Assembly (NCBI RefSeq): GCF_036858155.1
Contig: NZ_JAAEJX010000008.1
Span: 1-64,000, forward strand
Reading direction: 5' to 3'
DNA from: Liberibacter brunswickensis
GTDB taxonomy: Bacteria > Pseudomonadota > Alphaproteobacteria > Rhizobiales > Rhizobiaceae
Length of the DNA stretch: 64,000 nt
The first letter of the stretch is position 1. Every line of letters starts with the position of its first letter. A model generated the notes under the pieces. It was not told where the DNA came from. It made no database searches and saw only the letters and a list, made by a program, of their open reading frames with translations. Both the position numbers and the translations under genes were made by a program. Positions 18,211 through 28,272 of the stretch are shown piece after piece.

Positions 18211-18960
18211 ATGATATTTTTTATTTATCAAAGAATCAAAGATTTTAAAGTGACGAGCTTAAATAATTTTTTATTGTTTATAATATTGATGTTAATAGGT
18301 GGATGCAATAGCCAACGTTTATTCGTTGATAAAGCAGAATATCCCTTATCAAAAAGTCTTACGTTATCTATGAAAAAACAAAGGACTTCTGCTTATCATC
18401 CTGCTTTGATACGTATCTTTAAAAAAGAAAAAATTCTTGAAATATGGAAACTTAATGATGATTACCAATATGTTCTGTTGAAAAAATATGATATATGTGC
18501 ATGGTCAGGAACCTTTGGGCCTAAGATAGAAATAGGAGATGGACAGGCTCCTGAAGGGTTTTACTATATTGGATGGAATAATTTAAATCCTAATTCAAAA
18601 TACTTTCTATCAATTAATATCGGATTTCCTAATGAATTCGATAAAACACATAATAGAACAGGAACTGACCTAATGATTCATGGAGGATGTGAATCTGCTG
18701 GTTGCTATGCAATGGATAACAAACAAATGGTAGAAATATATGCGATCATAAGGGATTCACTCAGAGGTAATATGCAATCTTATGTACAAATACAAGCATT
18801 CCCTTTCAGAATGACATCTAAAAATATGAAAATTTATCGCGATCATCCAAGTTATCTTTTCTGGAACATGCTAAAAATAGGCCATGATTATTTTGAGAAT
18901 ACTCATCAAGAACCAATTGTAAAAATACTAAATAAACATTACATATTTTTAAAAGAATAA
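18211..18960 (+). CDS. YafK-type L,D-transpeptidase family lipoprotein
   Basis: A 249-aa protein with a lipoprotein signal: hydrophobic helix (about 16-30) then lipobox IGGC with C32 as the lipidated Cys. The YkuD domain carries the catalytic motif H157-x4-S162-AG-C165 (MIHGGCESAGCYAM). The motif form resembles the YafK/DpaA group, whose E. coli member cuts Braun lipoprotein from peptidoglycan rather than making cross-links; the activity here is not proven. It is anchored in the envelope. The gene follows accA by 16 bp. Confidence 0.85.
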   Translation: MIFFIYQRIKDFKVTSLNNFLLFIILMLIGGCNSQRLFVDKAEYPLSKSLTLSMKKQRTSAYHPALIRIFKKEKILEIWKLNDDYQYVLLKKYDICAWSGTFGPKIEIGDGQAPEGFYYIGWNNLNPNSKYFLSINIGFPNEFDKTHNRTGTDLMIHGGCESAGCYAMDNKQMVEIYAIIRDSLRGNMQSYVQIQAFPFRMTSKNMKIYRDHPSYLFWNMLKIGHDYFENTHQEPIVKILNKHYIFLKE

Positions 18961-19322
18961 TGCGTATTAGATTACCATTTGTATCTATTTAAAATATATA
19001 CTATAATTATATTTCTACTTAAAATTTATATATAAAAATATCTAATATATTATATTTAAAATTAGTAGAAAAGTAATAATTTAAATTATAAATAAATAAA
19101 TTTTTAACTTATATTTTATCTTTCTGATTAGTGTAATATTAAATTATAACTTATGAATCTTAAATAGCTGTACCATTTGATAGTTATACAATATCTTGTA
19201 TATAGAAGAAATGTTATATACTGTATTAAAAATTAATCTTTGATAATTTCATTTTCCTTGGATATATTTTGTTATCATATTATCAGGAATAAATAGTAGT
19301 CTACTAGCTAGGAGTAAAAACT
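18961..19322. other. AT-rich gap before the frameshifted small gene
   Basis: A gap of 362 bp, extremely AT-rich. I see no coding potential, tRNA or terminator. The only clear signal is the ribosome site AGGAG at 19310-19314 belonging to the next gene. Confidence 0.6.
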
Positions 19323-19601
19323 ATGGAAAGTATACGCAGCGTAGAAGATAAAATCAAGATTTTGATACCCTACTCCTTCATGAGAAGATGCAGGTTGCGA
19401 TTGAATATCAAAATGAAGCATGGGCTGGTGGTATAGCAGATGGTATAGAGCCAGAAATTATTGCTAATGCCGCCATTACTCAAGCAATACGCGAAACAGT
19501 ACGGATCCACGGAGAAGAGAAGGTGGAGTCATTGATAAATTCAATAGTTGCCCGTATGTTAGTTAGTAGGAGAATTTTCGCCTGAAAGAGTTATTCAGTA
19601 A
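19323..19601 (+). pseudogene. Small conserved-looking protein gene broken by two compensating frameshifts
   Basis: AGGAG at 19310-19314 stands 8 nt before ATG 19323, which opens a frame reading MESIRSVEDKIK. That frame stops at about 19436. The plausible protein continues in another frame: DFDTLLLHEKMQVAIEYQNE, then a stretch with IEPEIIANAAITQAIRE and HGEEKVESLI, ending at TGA 19583-19585. That frame has a stop at 19349-19351, so it cannot start upstream. Near 19568 the original frame reads on as GEFSPERVIQ and stops at TAA 19599-19601, a natural-looking C-terminus. One lost base near 19352-19360 and one extra base near 19563-19570 would restore 92 codons. Without repair, an internal start at ATG 19388 gives 65 aa. 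I do not know the function. Confidence 0.5.
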
Positions 19602-19775
19602 AATTGATAATTGCTAATAGTGATATAAAAGTATTATATTGTAAGTTATTAGGAAAAACACTTAAAGTAAGTTAGTAAAAATAATATATTTAGCATAGTA
19701 GAAAATCCGTAAGGATTATTCACAAGTTTAAAAGATATTAATAATAATAAAATAGATTTTTTTTTGAGAAAGTGA

Positions 19776-20618
19776 ATGTCATCCGTTTACCTATCTAACC
19801 GGTCGTTTATCAAAGTAAGAGGTAACTCCGCTGTATCTTTTTTACAAAATATTATAACAGCAGATATATCCTCGTTGCCTTTTAAAGTCGCGCGTAGCAG
19901 TGCAATTCTCACCCCTCAAGGAAAAATTTTATTTTATTTTCTAATAAGCAAAGTTGAAGAAAAAGTATTTTTACTAGAAGTAGACACAAACAAACGTGAC
20001 TCTTTGATTGAAAAACTTGCTTTTTATAAATTGCGATCAGATGTTGTTCTAGAAATACAACCGATAAATGGAATAACATTATTTTGGAACAAAAAGTATA
20101 TATCCGATCATCCCTCATTTGTTGATGAACGTTTTTCAATAGCAAATGTATTACTTTACAGAACGTGGGGATACAATGATAATGCCACATATGATGTTAC
20201 AGAATATAATAAACTTAGAATTAATTATGGAATAGTTGATCCTGATACTGACTTTTTACCATCTACTATATTCCCCCACGATGCATTGATGGATCTCACT
20301 AAAGGAATCTCTTTTACAAAAGGCTGTTATATTGGTCAAGAAGTTGTGTCACGAATTCAACACCGAGGGATAATACGCAAACGTCCGATAATTATCACAG
20401 GGAAAGATACTCTCCCTCCTAGCGGATCCTATATAGTTGTTAATAATGTAAAAATAGGAATACTCGGAGTATCTGCAGGGAAAAAAGCTCTATCAATAAC
20501 ACGAACAGATAAGATAAATGATGCTATAAAAAAATGTATGATAATAACAGTTAATGGAATTGAGGTAATACCAACTTTTCCTAAATTATTAGAATATAAT
20601 GAATGTATATCAAAATAA
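19776..20618 (+). CDS. ygfZ: YgfZ/IbaG-type folate-binding protein (GcvT-like)
   Basis: A 280-aa protein of the GcvT/YgfZ fold. The YgfZ signature K-G-C-Y-I-G-Q-E is at residues 182-189, including the conserved C184. YgfZ proteins bind tetrahydrofolate and help maintain certain Fe-S enzymes. It is shorter than glycine cleavage T protein and lacks its C-terminal barrel length. GAGAAAG precedes the ATG. The gene stands alone between AT-rich gaps. Confidence 0.9.
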   Translation: MSSVYLSNRSFIKVRGNSAVSFLQNIITADISSLPFKVARSSAILTPQGKILFYFLISKVEEKVFLLEVDTNKRDSLIEKLAFYKLRSDVVLEIQPINGITLFWNKKYISDHPSFVDERFSIANVLLYRTWGYNDNATYDVTEYNKLRINYGIVDPDTDFLPSTIFPHDALMDLTKGISFTKGCYIGQEVVSRIQHRGIIRKRPIIITGKDTLPPSGSYIVVNNVKIGILGVSAGKKALSITRTDKINDAIKKCMIITVNGIEVIPTFPKLLEYNECISK

Positions 20619-20975
20619 TATCTTTAACAATAAGTATTGATTTCATAAATAATAAAGTAGTATTATTATACTCAAGTTATAACTAAACTTGCATATATAT
20701 TATAAATTATTATTGCATGAAAGATAATGAATATATATATTTGCAAAGGTTAATATTTTGTCATTGATTATTTATAATTTTGGTACTAAAAAATTAATTT
20801 TTAAATATTATATCAATGATGAAACTTGGTAGTTGTTGTAATTTTAATAACGTCTTTGTCTGTTTGTATTTATTTTGTATACATGCATTAGTTGCATTGA
20901 AAAATATTTGTTTGAGAAAATTTTGACAACAAGCAAAGATATTTTTTATCCATATAATTTTAAGGGAATAAGATA
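20619..20975 (+). promoter_or_regulatory. AT-rich gap before the tadD-like gene
   Basis: A gap of 357 bp. TTGACA at 20923-20928 with a possible -10 TTATCC at 20946-20951 (17 nt) lies directly before the ribosome site AAGGGA (20962-20967) of the tadD-like gene and may be its promoter. Nothing else is visible. Confidence 0.3.
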
Positions 20976-21800
20976 GTGATCGCATTGTTTCCTCTTTTAA
21001 GTATTTTTTTTAAAAATATCAAATACTCATTTTTTGTAGTTACGATATTTTCATTATCTAGTTGCTTTTTATTAAAGCCTGGTATATCTGTGCCAGATCT
21101 TGAATCTCTAGAAAATATGAACAATGAACAATTACTAACTGTTGTAGATACCGTAGGAGAAAAGTACAAAGCACATCCTAAAAACAAAATAATAGGAATT
21201 ATATATGCAGATGTATTAAAAAGAGTTGGACGTATTTCTCAAGCACTTGCTGTCATGAGACAAATGGCTATATTCTATCCAAAAGATCAAGAAGTGCTAT
21301 CGGCTTATGGAAAAGCTTTAGCAAATGCTGGATACCTAAGTGAAGGTCTTAATGCTATTGATCGTGCACAAAGACCTGACATGCCCGATTGGAGATTAAT
21401 ATCTGCCAAAGCATCTATTCTAGCTCAGATGGGCAAACATTCTGAAGCACTATTAGAATATGAAAAAGCTCTAGAATTATCTCCCAATGAATCATCTATT
21501 GTTTCTAATATGGCTATGTCCTATCTCCTCATGGGAGATTTAAAGACAGCAGAAGAAAAACTACGATATGCTTCTAAAATGATAGGATCTGATAGTCGTG
21601 TAAGACAAAATTTAGCATTAGTGGTTGGTTTGCAAGGACGTATAAAAGAAGCTTATTCTATAGCATCAAATGAATTATCCTCTGAAGAGGCTGAGACAAA
21701 TATGAGATATATCAAATCAATTATTTTCCAAAAAGATCCTTGGAAAAAAATTGCTAAGAAAGAAAATAATATTAATAAGGAGAGAAGATCTTTTTATTAA
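20976..21800 (+). CDS. tadD: TadD-like TPR lipoprotein
   Basis: A 274-aa lipoprotein: signal helix (about 17-27) and lipobox LSSC with C30. TPR-type helix pairs follow from about residue 58 to 250, for example AGYLSEGLNAIDRAQ, GKHSEALLEYEKALELSPNE and GDLKTAEEKLRYA. This matches TadD, the pilotin-like TPR protein of the Tad pilus, which works at the outer membrane. The start is GTG at 20976 with AAGGGA upstream. Other Tad genes are not adjacent; two TadE-like genes lie at 3.1-4.4 kb. Confidence 0.8.
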   Translation: MIALFPLLSIFFKNIKYSFFVVTIFSLSSCFLLKPGISVPDLESLENMNNEQLLTVVDTVGEKYKAHPKNKIIGIIYADVLKRVGRISQALAVMRQMAIFYPKDQEVLSAYGKALANAGYLSEGLNAIDRAQRPDMPDWRLISAKASILAQMGKHSEALLEYEKALELSPNESSIVSNMAMSYLLMGDLKTAEEKLRYASKMIGSDSRVRQNLALVVGLQGRIKEAYSIASNELSSEEAETNMRYIKSIIFQKDPWKKIAKKENNINKERRSFY

Positions 21801-22288
21801 AAAAGATAAATTATCTATAAAAATTATTTTGATTATTATTGGATTTTCGAAGCAAGATAAACTTCTTATATATCAAATAAATAATTTTTATATTTCTTGG
21901 TATATTTTTATTATTTATAAGATTATATTAAAATTTTTTTTGTACTCTAAAAAAATCAAGTTTACCATGTAATAAGTATCTTTACTTTAAAAAGATTACT
22001 TATTATTCGGGAAAATAACTATCCATTTCTACATTTTATGTTGTAATTGATTCTATAACTTTTTATAACTTAAACTAGAGTGATTTTTAACATCAAATGT
22101 CATATTATAAATATTTATTATAGTATGAAAAAAAAATTTAATGCATTGCATAACTTATTTTACATAATAAATAAAAATTTCACTGATTTATTTGTTTTTT
22201 TATTGATCTTATATATATGTGAAAAAAGATTTTTATTCTAAAAATTTATGGTTGTAAATTAACTGATAATCAATAAAAAAGTTGATTA
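21801..22288. other. 488-bp AT-rich gap, no gene seen
   Basis: This gap lies between convergent tadD-like and uppP genes. Two weak stems are visible: an imperfect one near 21971-22005 (AATAAGTA arms) and ATAATCAA/TTGATTAT at 22266-22273/22282-22289 touching the uppP stop. Neither has a T-run. A short frame (21751-21972) has the Phe/Ile/Lys composition of translated AT-rich DNA and no ribosome site. Confidence 0.55.
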
Positions 22289-23089
22289 TTAAAAAAATAC
22301 TTCTAAAAATAATCCTATAAAACCAATTAATATTCTCCATAAAGCAAAAGGAGCATATCCTTTCTTTGCTATAAAGTTCAGTAAATATCGTATAACAATT
22401 AGACTAGTGATAAAAGAAGATATACAACCAAAAATAATCTCCTGTCCTATATCATTCATTATAACACTATAATTTTTATAATAATCCAGTGCACAAGCAC
22501 CAATAATTGTTGGAATTGCTATGAAAAAAGAAAATTCTGCCGCAGAAGTTTTATCAGCCCCTAGAAACAATGCACCGGTAATAGTAGCTCCTGAACGAGA
22601 TACACCAGGAATCAAAGAAAAACATTGAAAAAAACCTATTTTAATGGATAAAGGTATAGGATAATTTTCAATACAAAAATATTTTGATTTAAATTTCAAA
22701 CGATCAACTAATAATAATACAAATCCACCAATAATTAGATTATAGTATACAAGAATTTTTTCTTTAAATAGTATTGATTTGATAAAATTATATGAAAAAA
22801 AACCAAATACTGCCGCAGGAAAAAATCCACAGAATAGAACTATTACAAAATGACGTTTAGCAGAACTAAATGGAAGAGAAAAGAATATAGAAATAATTCT
22901 GCTAAAGTAAACATATAATAATGCAGAAACAGCTCCTAATTGAACTAAGATAGTAAAACTACTACCCAAATCACCCCCTAATAATCGATTTACAATTAAC
23001 AAATGCGCTGTTGAAGAAACAGGCATAAATTCTGTTAATCCCTCTACTATTCCCAAAATAAGTGAGACAATTAAAGAATGTCTTAACAT
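22289..23089 (-). CDS. uppP: Undecaprenyl-diphosphatase
   Basis: A 266-aa polytopic membrane enzyme (BacA family) that dephosphorylates undecaprenyl pyrophosphate to recycle the lipid carrier for peptidoglycan and O-antigen precursors. The two family motifs are EGLTEFMPVSSTAH (16-29) and PGVSRSGATI (161-170). Length is normal. It has a single-gene setting, divergent from the GST gene. Confidence 0.95.
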   Translation of the reverse strand: MLRHSLIVSLILGIVEGLTEFMPVSSTAHLLIVNRLLGGDLGSSFTILVQLGAVSALLYVYFSRIISIFFSLPFSSAKRHFVIVLFCGFFPAAVFGFFSYNFIKSILFKEKILVYYNLIIGGFVLLLVDRLKFKSKYFCIENYPIPLSIKIGFFQCFSLIPGVSRSGATITGALFLGADKTSAAEFSFFIAIPTIIGACALDYYKNYSVIMNDIGQEIIFGCISSFITSLIVIRYLLNFIAKKGYAPFALWRILIGFIGLFLEVFF

Positions 23090-23233
23090 TTATATCTCGC
23101 AATATTTTAATTGATTGTTTACTTATCTACATCTTGCATCTATTATTTCTACATAATACAATGCGAAATAAATATTCAACATAATCTTAATTTATATCCA
23201 CTTTGAAAAATCAAAATCAAACCTTAAAGCACA

Positions 23234-23929
23234 ATGTCTAAACTTTACCATTATCCTATGTCATCTAGTTCAAGATTCGTAAGGTTAATTCTTAGTGAAT
23301 ATGACTTTAAACCTGATATGATAGAGGAATATCCTTGGGGAAAACGCCGTGAATTTTTGAAACTAAATCCATCTGGCGGACTTCCCGTTTACATAGTAGA
23401 TAATCATCCGCAAGCATTATGCGGTTTTGCCATTATTTCTGAATATCTTGATGAAATATATGGTTCAGTTACAAAGAAGAATCGTCTTTTTCCTACTGAT
23501 CCATTTCAAAGAGCAGAAACACGTAGAATGATCGAATGGTTTATGTATCAAATAGAATACGATGTTACACGACCATTAGTTAATGAACGTGTTTATAAAT
23601 TACATATGACTACTGAACAAGGCGGAGGATCTCCTGATTCTAAAGCACTACGTATAGCACGTAAAAACATGCGAGAACATACGAAATACATAACATGCAT
23701 CATAAAATCAAGATCATGGATTGCTGGTGACCATATCAGTTATGCTGATTTCGCAGCTTCTGCAACAATTTCGGTACTTGATTATCTAGGAGAAATAGAT
23801 TGGGAGAGCTTCCCTATTATCAAGGAATGGTATCAAAGAATAAAATCTCGTCCTTCGTTTCGCCCTATTCTATCAGAACGTATTCGAGGATTGCTACCCG
23901 TTTCACATTATACTGATCTTGATTTTTAA
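23234..23929 (+). CDS. Glutathione S-transferase family protein
   Basis: A 231-aa protein with an N-terminal thioredoxin-like domain (YHYPMSSSSRFVRLILSEY, then NPSGGLPVYIVDN with the cis-Pro) and an all-helical C-terminal GST domain ending in the N-capping-like SWIAGDHISYADFAASA. The Ser cluster after MSKLYHYPM probably holds the activating residue. Glutathione conjugation or reduction is the family role; the substrate is unknown. It fits a cell that also has GloB and an Atm1-type exporter. Confidence 0.9.
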   Translation: MSKLYHYPMSSSSRFVRLILSEYDFKPDMIEEYPWGKRREFLKLNPSGGLPVYIVDNHPQALCGFAIISEYLDEIYGSVTKKNRLFPTDPFQRAETRRMIEWFMYQIEYDVTRPLVNERVYKLHMTTEQGGGSPDSKALRIARKNMREHTKYITCIIKSRSWIAGDHISYADFAASATISVLDYLGEIDWESFPIIKEWYQRIKSRPSFRPILSERIRGLLPVSHYTDLDF

Positions 23930-24015
23930 GCATAGTGTATTATTGTCTATAATATAACGATAAAATTTCCCCGAATACTTATTTTTAAAATTTGTCTATA
24001 GTCGAGGATTTAAAG

Positions 24016-24885
24016 ATGCACCTCATGATATTCGGCGCTGGTTATACTGGACAATTCATCGCAGATGAAGCATTAAAAGCAGGAATACAAATATCAGGAA
24101 CTACAAGATCAGAAACTAATTTTCCAATATTAAATAATAAAGGAATATCATCTGTTATATTTGCGAATAAACAAATAAATAGCGTATTACAAAAAAAGCT
24201 ATATAGCACTACACACATCGTACAATGCATTGAACCTGAAAATACAGGGGATCCATTAATTATGTCTATGGGAGAAGATTTTTATAAATTAGTACCTAAT
24301 CTCAAATGGATTGGATATCTTTCTAGCACAAGTGTCTATGGAAATCGCGAAGGACAATGGGTAGATGAAAATTCTTTTATATATCCGATTTCTTGTATTG
24401 CTACTAAAAGATTTAACGCAGAAAAAGAATGGCTTTCAATAGCAAAAAAACTAAATGTTAAATTAGCAATCTTGCGATTATCTGGAATTTATGGAGAAGG
24501 ACGTAATCCTTTTATCAAAATAAAACAAAAAACTTCAGTAAGATTAATTAAAAAAAATCAAGTATTTAATAGAATTAGAGTAGAAGACATAGCTAGAGCA
24601 GTTTTTTTCTTTACTAATCATAATATTGGAGGAATTTTCAATATCAGTGATGACGAACCAGCTCCTTCACAAGATGTAATAACGGAAGCTGCTTCTATCA
24701 TGAACGTAATCCCTCCACCAGAAAAATATTTTGATACGACATATATATCACCTACTACCAGATTTTTTTATGCGGATAACAAAAGAATATCAAATGCAAA
24801 AATTAAGTCACTTGGATTTAACTTTTTATATCCTAATTATCGCATATCACTCAAACAATTATGGAAACAAATAAAAAGCATATAA
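24016..24885 (+). CDS. NAD-dependent epimerase/dehydratase-like protein (YeeZ type)
   Basis: A 289-aa extended SDR-like protein. It begins with the Rossmann motif FGAGYTGQF, and carries GYLSSTSVYGNREGQWVDE and then SCIATKRFNAEKEW in the region of the SDR Y-x3-K, where the Tyr is not in the usual place. Such YeeZ-like proteins have no settled reaction. I choose ATG 24016 because CGAGGA lies 8 nt upstream; an in-frame TTG at 23992 has no ribosome site. It follows the GST gene by 86 bp. Confidence 0.85.
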   Translation: MHLMIFGAGYTGQFIADEALKAGIQISGTTRSETNFPILNNKGISSVIFANKQINSVLQKKLYSTTHIVQCIEPENTGDPLIMSMGEDFYKLVPNLKWIGYLSSTSVYGNREGQWVDENSFIYPISCIATKRFNAEKEWLSIAKKLNVKLAILRLSGIYGEGRNPFIKIKQKTSVRLIKKNQVFNRIRVEDIARAVFFFTNHNIGGIFNISDDEPAPSQDVITEAASIMNVIPPPEKYFDTTYISPTTRFFYADNKRISNAKIKSLGFNFLYPNYRISLKQLWKQIKSI

Positions 24886-24907
24886 AAACACACTCTATCT
24901 TTTAATA

Positions 24908-26239
24908 TCACTGCGGATTATCAAAACTAAAAAGCTCACTCTGTTCGTCATAAGAAAAAAGTTCTGCATATCTTCCCCAAGATACGACAGTATCAATGGT
25001 TTCTTTTGCATATTCTTCAGACATATAATCCTCAAGTTCATTTCTAAATCGTGCAGCAGGCGCACTATGCAATCTACGTTCATCAAGAACACGTCTAATA
25101 AGATTGACCAATGGAACATACTTTAAAAGATGTTTTGCAAAAAGTATTTTACGAGAGTCTGTATCAAGATTCGCAAATCTTCTTCCTGCTTCTGTTAGTG
25201 TAATATCACCTTCATTTAGATTAACTAACTGTAATAATTGAAGAGATTCTCCAATATGAAAAAGCCTATCTGCTTCGAGTTGAAAACTATTTGCTAGATC
25301 TGGAAGATCAGCTTTACCATTATATGGAGGAGCTATAATAGCTTCAATAAGCCCCGACAACAAATTTATTGAGACATGTCTCAAAAACATTCCTATTCCT
25401 GATCCTGGAGCATTTTCCAGAGGATTAAAACGTTTTTCTTCCTTTTTTGTCATAAGAGCATATATTTTTTCAACAATTTGACGAAATTCAGGAGAAAGAC
25501 GATTACGTGGATGCGGAATATTAATCAAAACTTCTTCTGCTATTCGACCAGGATTAGAAGAAAAAACTAAAACACGATCACACATCAATACAGCTTCTTC
25601 TATATTATGAGTGACCATCAACATAGATTTAATAGGAAGTCGACCTTCAATCCAAAGATCTATAAGATCAGTACGTAAATTTTCTGCAGTCAAAACATCT
25701 AAAGCAGAAAATGGTTCATCCATTAATAGCAAACTAGGAAAAACAACTAACGCACGTGCAAAACCAACACGTTGACGCATACCACCTGAAATTTCTGTTA
25801 TATTCGCAGATTCAAAACCATCCAATCCAATTAAATCTATTGCTGATAATACTCTTTTACGTCTTTCTTCTCTATCTATTCCTCTTGCTTTTAAACCCAA
25901 TTCAACATTTTCTAATACCGTCAACCATGGGAACAATGCAAATGATTGAAATACTAAACTAATATCTTTTGAAGGAGATGTTATTTTTTTCCCTTTAAAG
26001 ATAACTTGACCTGAAGATGGGGAAACTAAGCCTGCAATGATACGTAACAAAGTCGATTTTCCAGAACCAGAACGACCTAGTAATCCGACAATTTCACCCG
26101 TAGAAACATTAAAATTAACTTTATCCAATACGAGATGATTACCCGACATTTTTTTAAGAAAAAAGCTTTGGCAAATATTTTGGATTTCTAAAAGACAATC
26201 AGTCTTAGTAGTAATATTCACTACCATATTCAACTCCAA
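24908..26239 (-). CDS. NitT/TauT-type ABC transporter ATPase with C-terminal AAA-associated domain
   Basis: A 443-aa protein. The ABC domain has Walker A GRSGSGKST (55-63), signature ISGGMRQR (150-157) and Walker B LLLMDEP (170-176), with the HN switch in MLMVTHNIEEA. After about residue 270 an extra domain of about 170 residues follows, rich in helices, which resembles the 'AAA-associated' C-terminal domain found on some nitrate/sulfonate-type ATPases. The partner permease is encoded 9 bp upstream. No substrate-binding protein is adjacent, so the substrate is unknown. Confidence 0.88.
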   Translation of the reverse strand: MELNMVVNITTKTDCLLEIQNICQSFFLKKMSGNHLVLDKVNFNVSTGEIVGLLGRSGSGKSTLLRIIAGLVSPSSGQVIFKGKKITSPSKDISLVFQSFALFPWLTVLENVELGLKARGIDREERRKRVLSAIDLIGLDGFESANITEISGGMRQRVGFARALVVFPSLLLMDEPFSALDVLTAENLRTDLIDLWIEGRLPIKSMLMVTHNIEEAVLMCDRVLVFSSNPGRIAEEVLINIPHPRNRLSPEFRQIVEKIYALMTKKEEKRFNPLENAPGSGIGMFLRHVSINLLSGLIEAIIAPPYNGKADLPDLANSFQLEADRLFHIGESLQLLQLVNLNEGDITLTEAGRRFANLDTDSRKILFAKHLLKYVPLVNLIRRVLDERRLHSAPAARFRNELEDYMSEEYAKETIDTVVSWGRYAELFSYDEQSELFSFDNPQ

Positions 26240-26248
26240 ACATAAATA

Positions 26249-28039
26249 TTAATTATTACGCATGTGACGTGTTCCATATAGACAGAGGGGATGCCATAAA
26301 AAACGATTCAGTGCTAAAACAAAGAAACACATTACTAATACACCAAGAGATACTTCTGGAAAGCTTCCTTTTTCTGTAGCTTCTGCAATATAGGCACCTA
26401 AACCTATTGTTCTAAGATGTATATCACCCCAACTAGCCACTTCAGCAACAATACTAGCATTCCATGCACCTCCACATGCTGTAATAGCCCCAGTAATATA
26501 ATAAGGGAAAATTCCTGGAATAATAACATATCTCCACCAACGCCAACCAGTAATATGAAAACTTCTTACTACTTCTTTAAAATCATTTGGAAAAACACTG
26601 GCTCCAGCAATAACATTAAATAGAATATACCACTGAGTCCCAAATATCATCAAAAGAGATAACCATATATCAGGATTGAGATGATAATAAAAGACAAAAG
26701 AAACCACTAGAGGGAAAAAAACATTAGCAGGGAATGCAGCTAAAAATTGAGCGAATGGTTGTATTTTACTAGCAATATTAGGACGAAAACCAATCCATAT
26801 ACCAATAGGAACCCAAATAATAGTAGCGATAAAAATTAAAATAAGCACGCGTGACATTGTAATACAGCCAAGCCAGAATACATGCATGAAATCATGATAA
26901 GTAAAATGATCCGATATATAACCAATAGATTTCCAAGCTATTCCAATAGCAATACTACACACCATTAAAAACCACAAAACATCCATTATGGATGATATTC
27001 TCTTGTTGTAATAAATATGGAAACAATCTTCTGGAATATGGAATTGTATTTTTTTAAATATACGAAATATTTTTTTAATATTATTAGATAACGGCAAACA
27101 AACATTCCAAGAACTATATCCTATAAAACGCAAAAAATTTGTTTTACGAAATAAATGCAATACCCAAGAATCGGAAGAATATCTTGCTGTAGTTTTTTCA
27201 AGGATAAATTTATTTGACCAAGCAATCATAGGACGAAAAAACAACTGATCATATAAAAAAATAACCCCTAACATTGTTAGCATTGCATATAAAACAGCTA
27301 ATAAATTTCGCTCTTTAATTGCTAATGATATGTAAGAACCAATACCTGGGAGAGGAATAATTGTATCTCCAACTACAATCATTTCAGAAGCCACTACAAA
27401 AAACCATCCCCCAGACATTGACATCATCATGTTCCAGACTAACCCTGGAATGCTAAAGGGCACCTCTAAATGCCAAAAATTTTGCCAACCAGAAAGCCTA
27501 AAGCTATTAGCTACTTCTTTTAAATCTTTTGGAATATTACAAAGAGATTGATACATACTAAAAGTCATATTCCATACTTGACTAGTAAAAATAGCAAAAA
27601 TAGCTGCTAATTCAGCACCTATAACTCTTCCAGGATATAAATTCATAAAATAAACAACCGTAAATGTTAAGAATCCAAGGATAGGAACAGATTGCATAAC
27701 ATCTAAAATAGGAATAAGAATCATTCCTAATCTACGATTCTTAGCTGCAAGAGTAGCATAAATAAAAGTGAATAACAGAGAGATAACTATAGCAATTAGC
27801 ATACGCAAAGTCGTACGTAATGCATATTTTGGCAAAACATTTACATCAAGAGTAATAGGAATAATATCTACAATATCACTCGATACTGTTGTTTCCTGTA
27901 TACCATGGAATAGAATAACGATTATCCCAACAACCAATATAAACGCTAAAACATCAAAAATATTAGGGAAAGTCTTTTTAGACACAAAAAGTGGCAATAT
28001 ATTGTATATAAAAATTGTTCTTCTCCCTAATTTATTCAA
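26249..28039 (-). CDS. Fused double-domain ABC transporter permease, NitT/TauT type
   Basis: A 596-aa membrane protein that contains two BPD_transp_1 permease domains in one chain: the first about 70-290, the second about 400-590. Each has an EAA-like loop, for example EVANSFRLSGWQNFWHLEVP and EVVRSFHITGWRWWRYVIIP, where the ATPase docks. One such chain could replace the usual permease dimer. It forms a two-gene operon with the ATPase. Substrate is unknown; homology to nitrate, taurine or bicarbonate systems does not decide it. Confidence 0.88.
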   Translation of the reverse strand: MNKLGRRTIFIYNILPLFVSKKTFPNIFDVLAFILVVGIIVILFHGIQETTVSSDIVDIIPITLDVNVLPKYALRTTLRMLIAIVISLLFTFIYATLAAKNRRLGMILIPILDVMQSVPILGFLTFTVVYFMNLYPGRVIGAELAAIFAIFTSQVWNMTFSMYQSLCNIPKDLKEVANSFRLSGWQNFWHLEVPFSIPGLVWNMMMSMSGGWFFVVASEMIVVGDTIIPLPGIGSYISLAIKERNLLAVLYAMLTMLGVIFLYDQLFFRPMIAWSNKFILEKTTARYSSDSWVLHLFRKTNFLRFIGYSSWNVCLPLSNNIKKIFRIFKKIQFHIPEDCFHIYYNKRISSIMDVLWFLMVCSIAIGIAWKSIGYISDHFTYHDFMHVFWLGCITMSRVLILIFIATIIWVPIGIWIGFRPNIASKIQPFAQFLAAFPANVFFPLVVSFVFYYHLNPDIWLSLLMIFGTQWYILFNVIAGASVFPNDFKEVVRSFHITGWRWWRYVIIPGIFPYYITGAITACGGAWNASIVAEVASWGDIHLRTIGLGAYIAEATEKGSFPEVSLGVLVMCFFVLALNRFLWHPLCLYGTRHMRNN

Positions 28040-28219
28040 TTATATTACTCAAATATGGTTATAATAAATAATTCACGACCAATATATTTATCTAGCAAGA
28101 AAATAAAATTTTATTATTTAATATAAAAATAAAAAACATCAAATAGAAGCGATACGATTATAGAAATCATTAACTTATGTTTCACAGAACAAATTAATAA
28201 AATTGAAAAAATTATAAAG

Positions 28220-28250
28220 GAAAACCGGACTTTTTATAAAGCCCGGTCTA
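28220..28250 (-). terminator. Rho-independent terminator of the outer-membrane protein gene
   Basis: On the minus strand ACCGGGCTT (28247-28239), loop TATAAA, AAGTCCGGT (28232-28224) forms a 9-bp stem with one G-U pair, followed by TTTTCCTTT. It lies 26 bp after the omp stop codon. Confidence 0.85.
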
Positions 28251-28272
28251 AATAATGCAATAAATAGCAATA

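Noticed and set aside
21751..21972. 73-aa frame overlapping the end of the tadD-like gene
   Set aside because: Low-complexity Lys/Ile/Phe translation with no ribosome site; AT-rich spacer.
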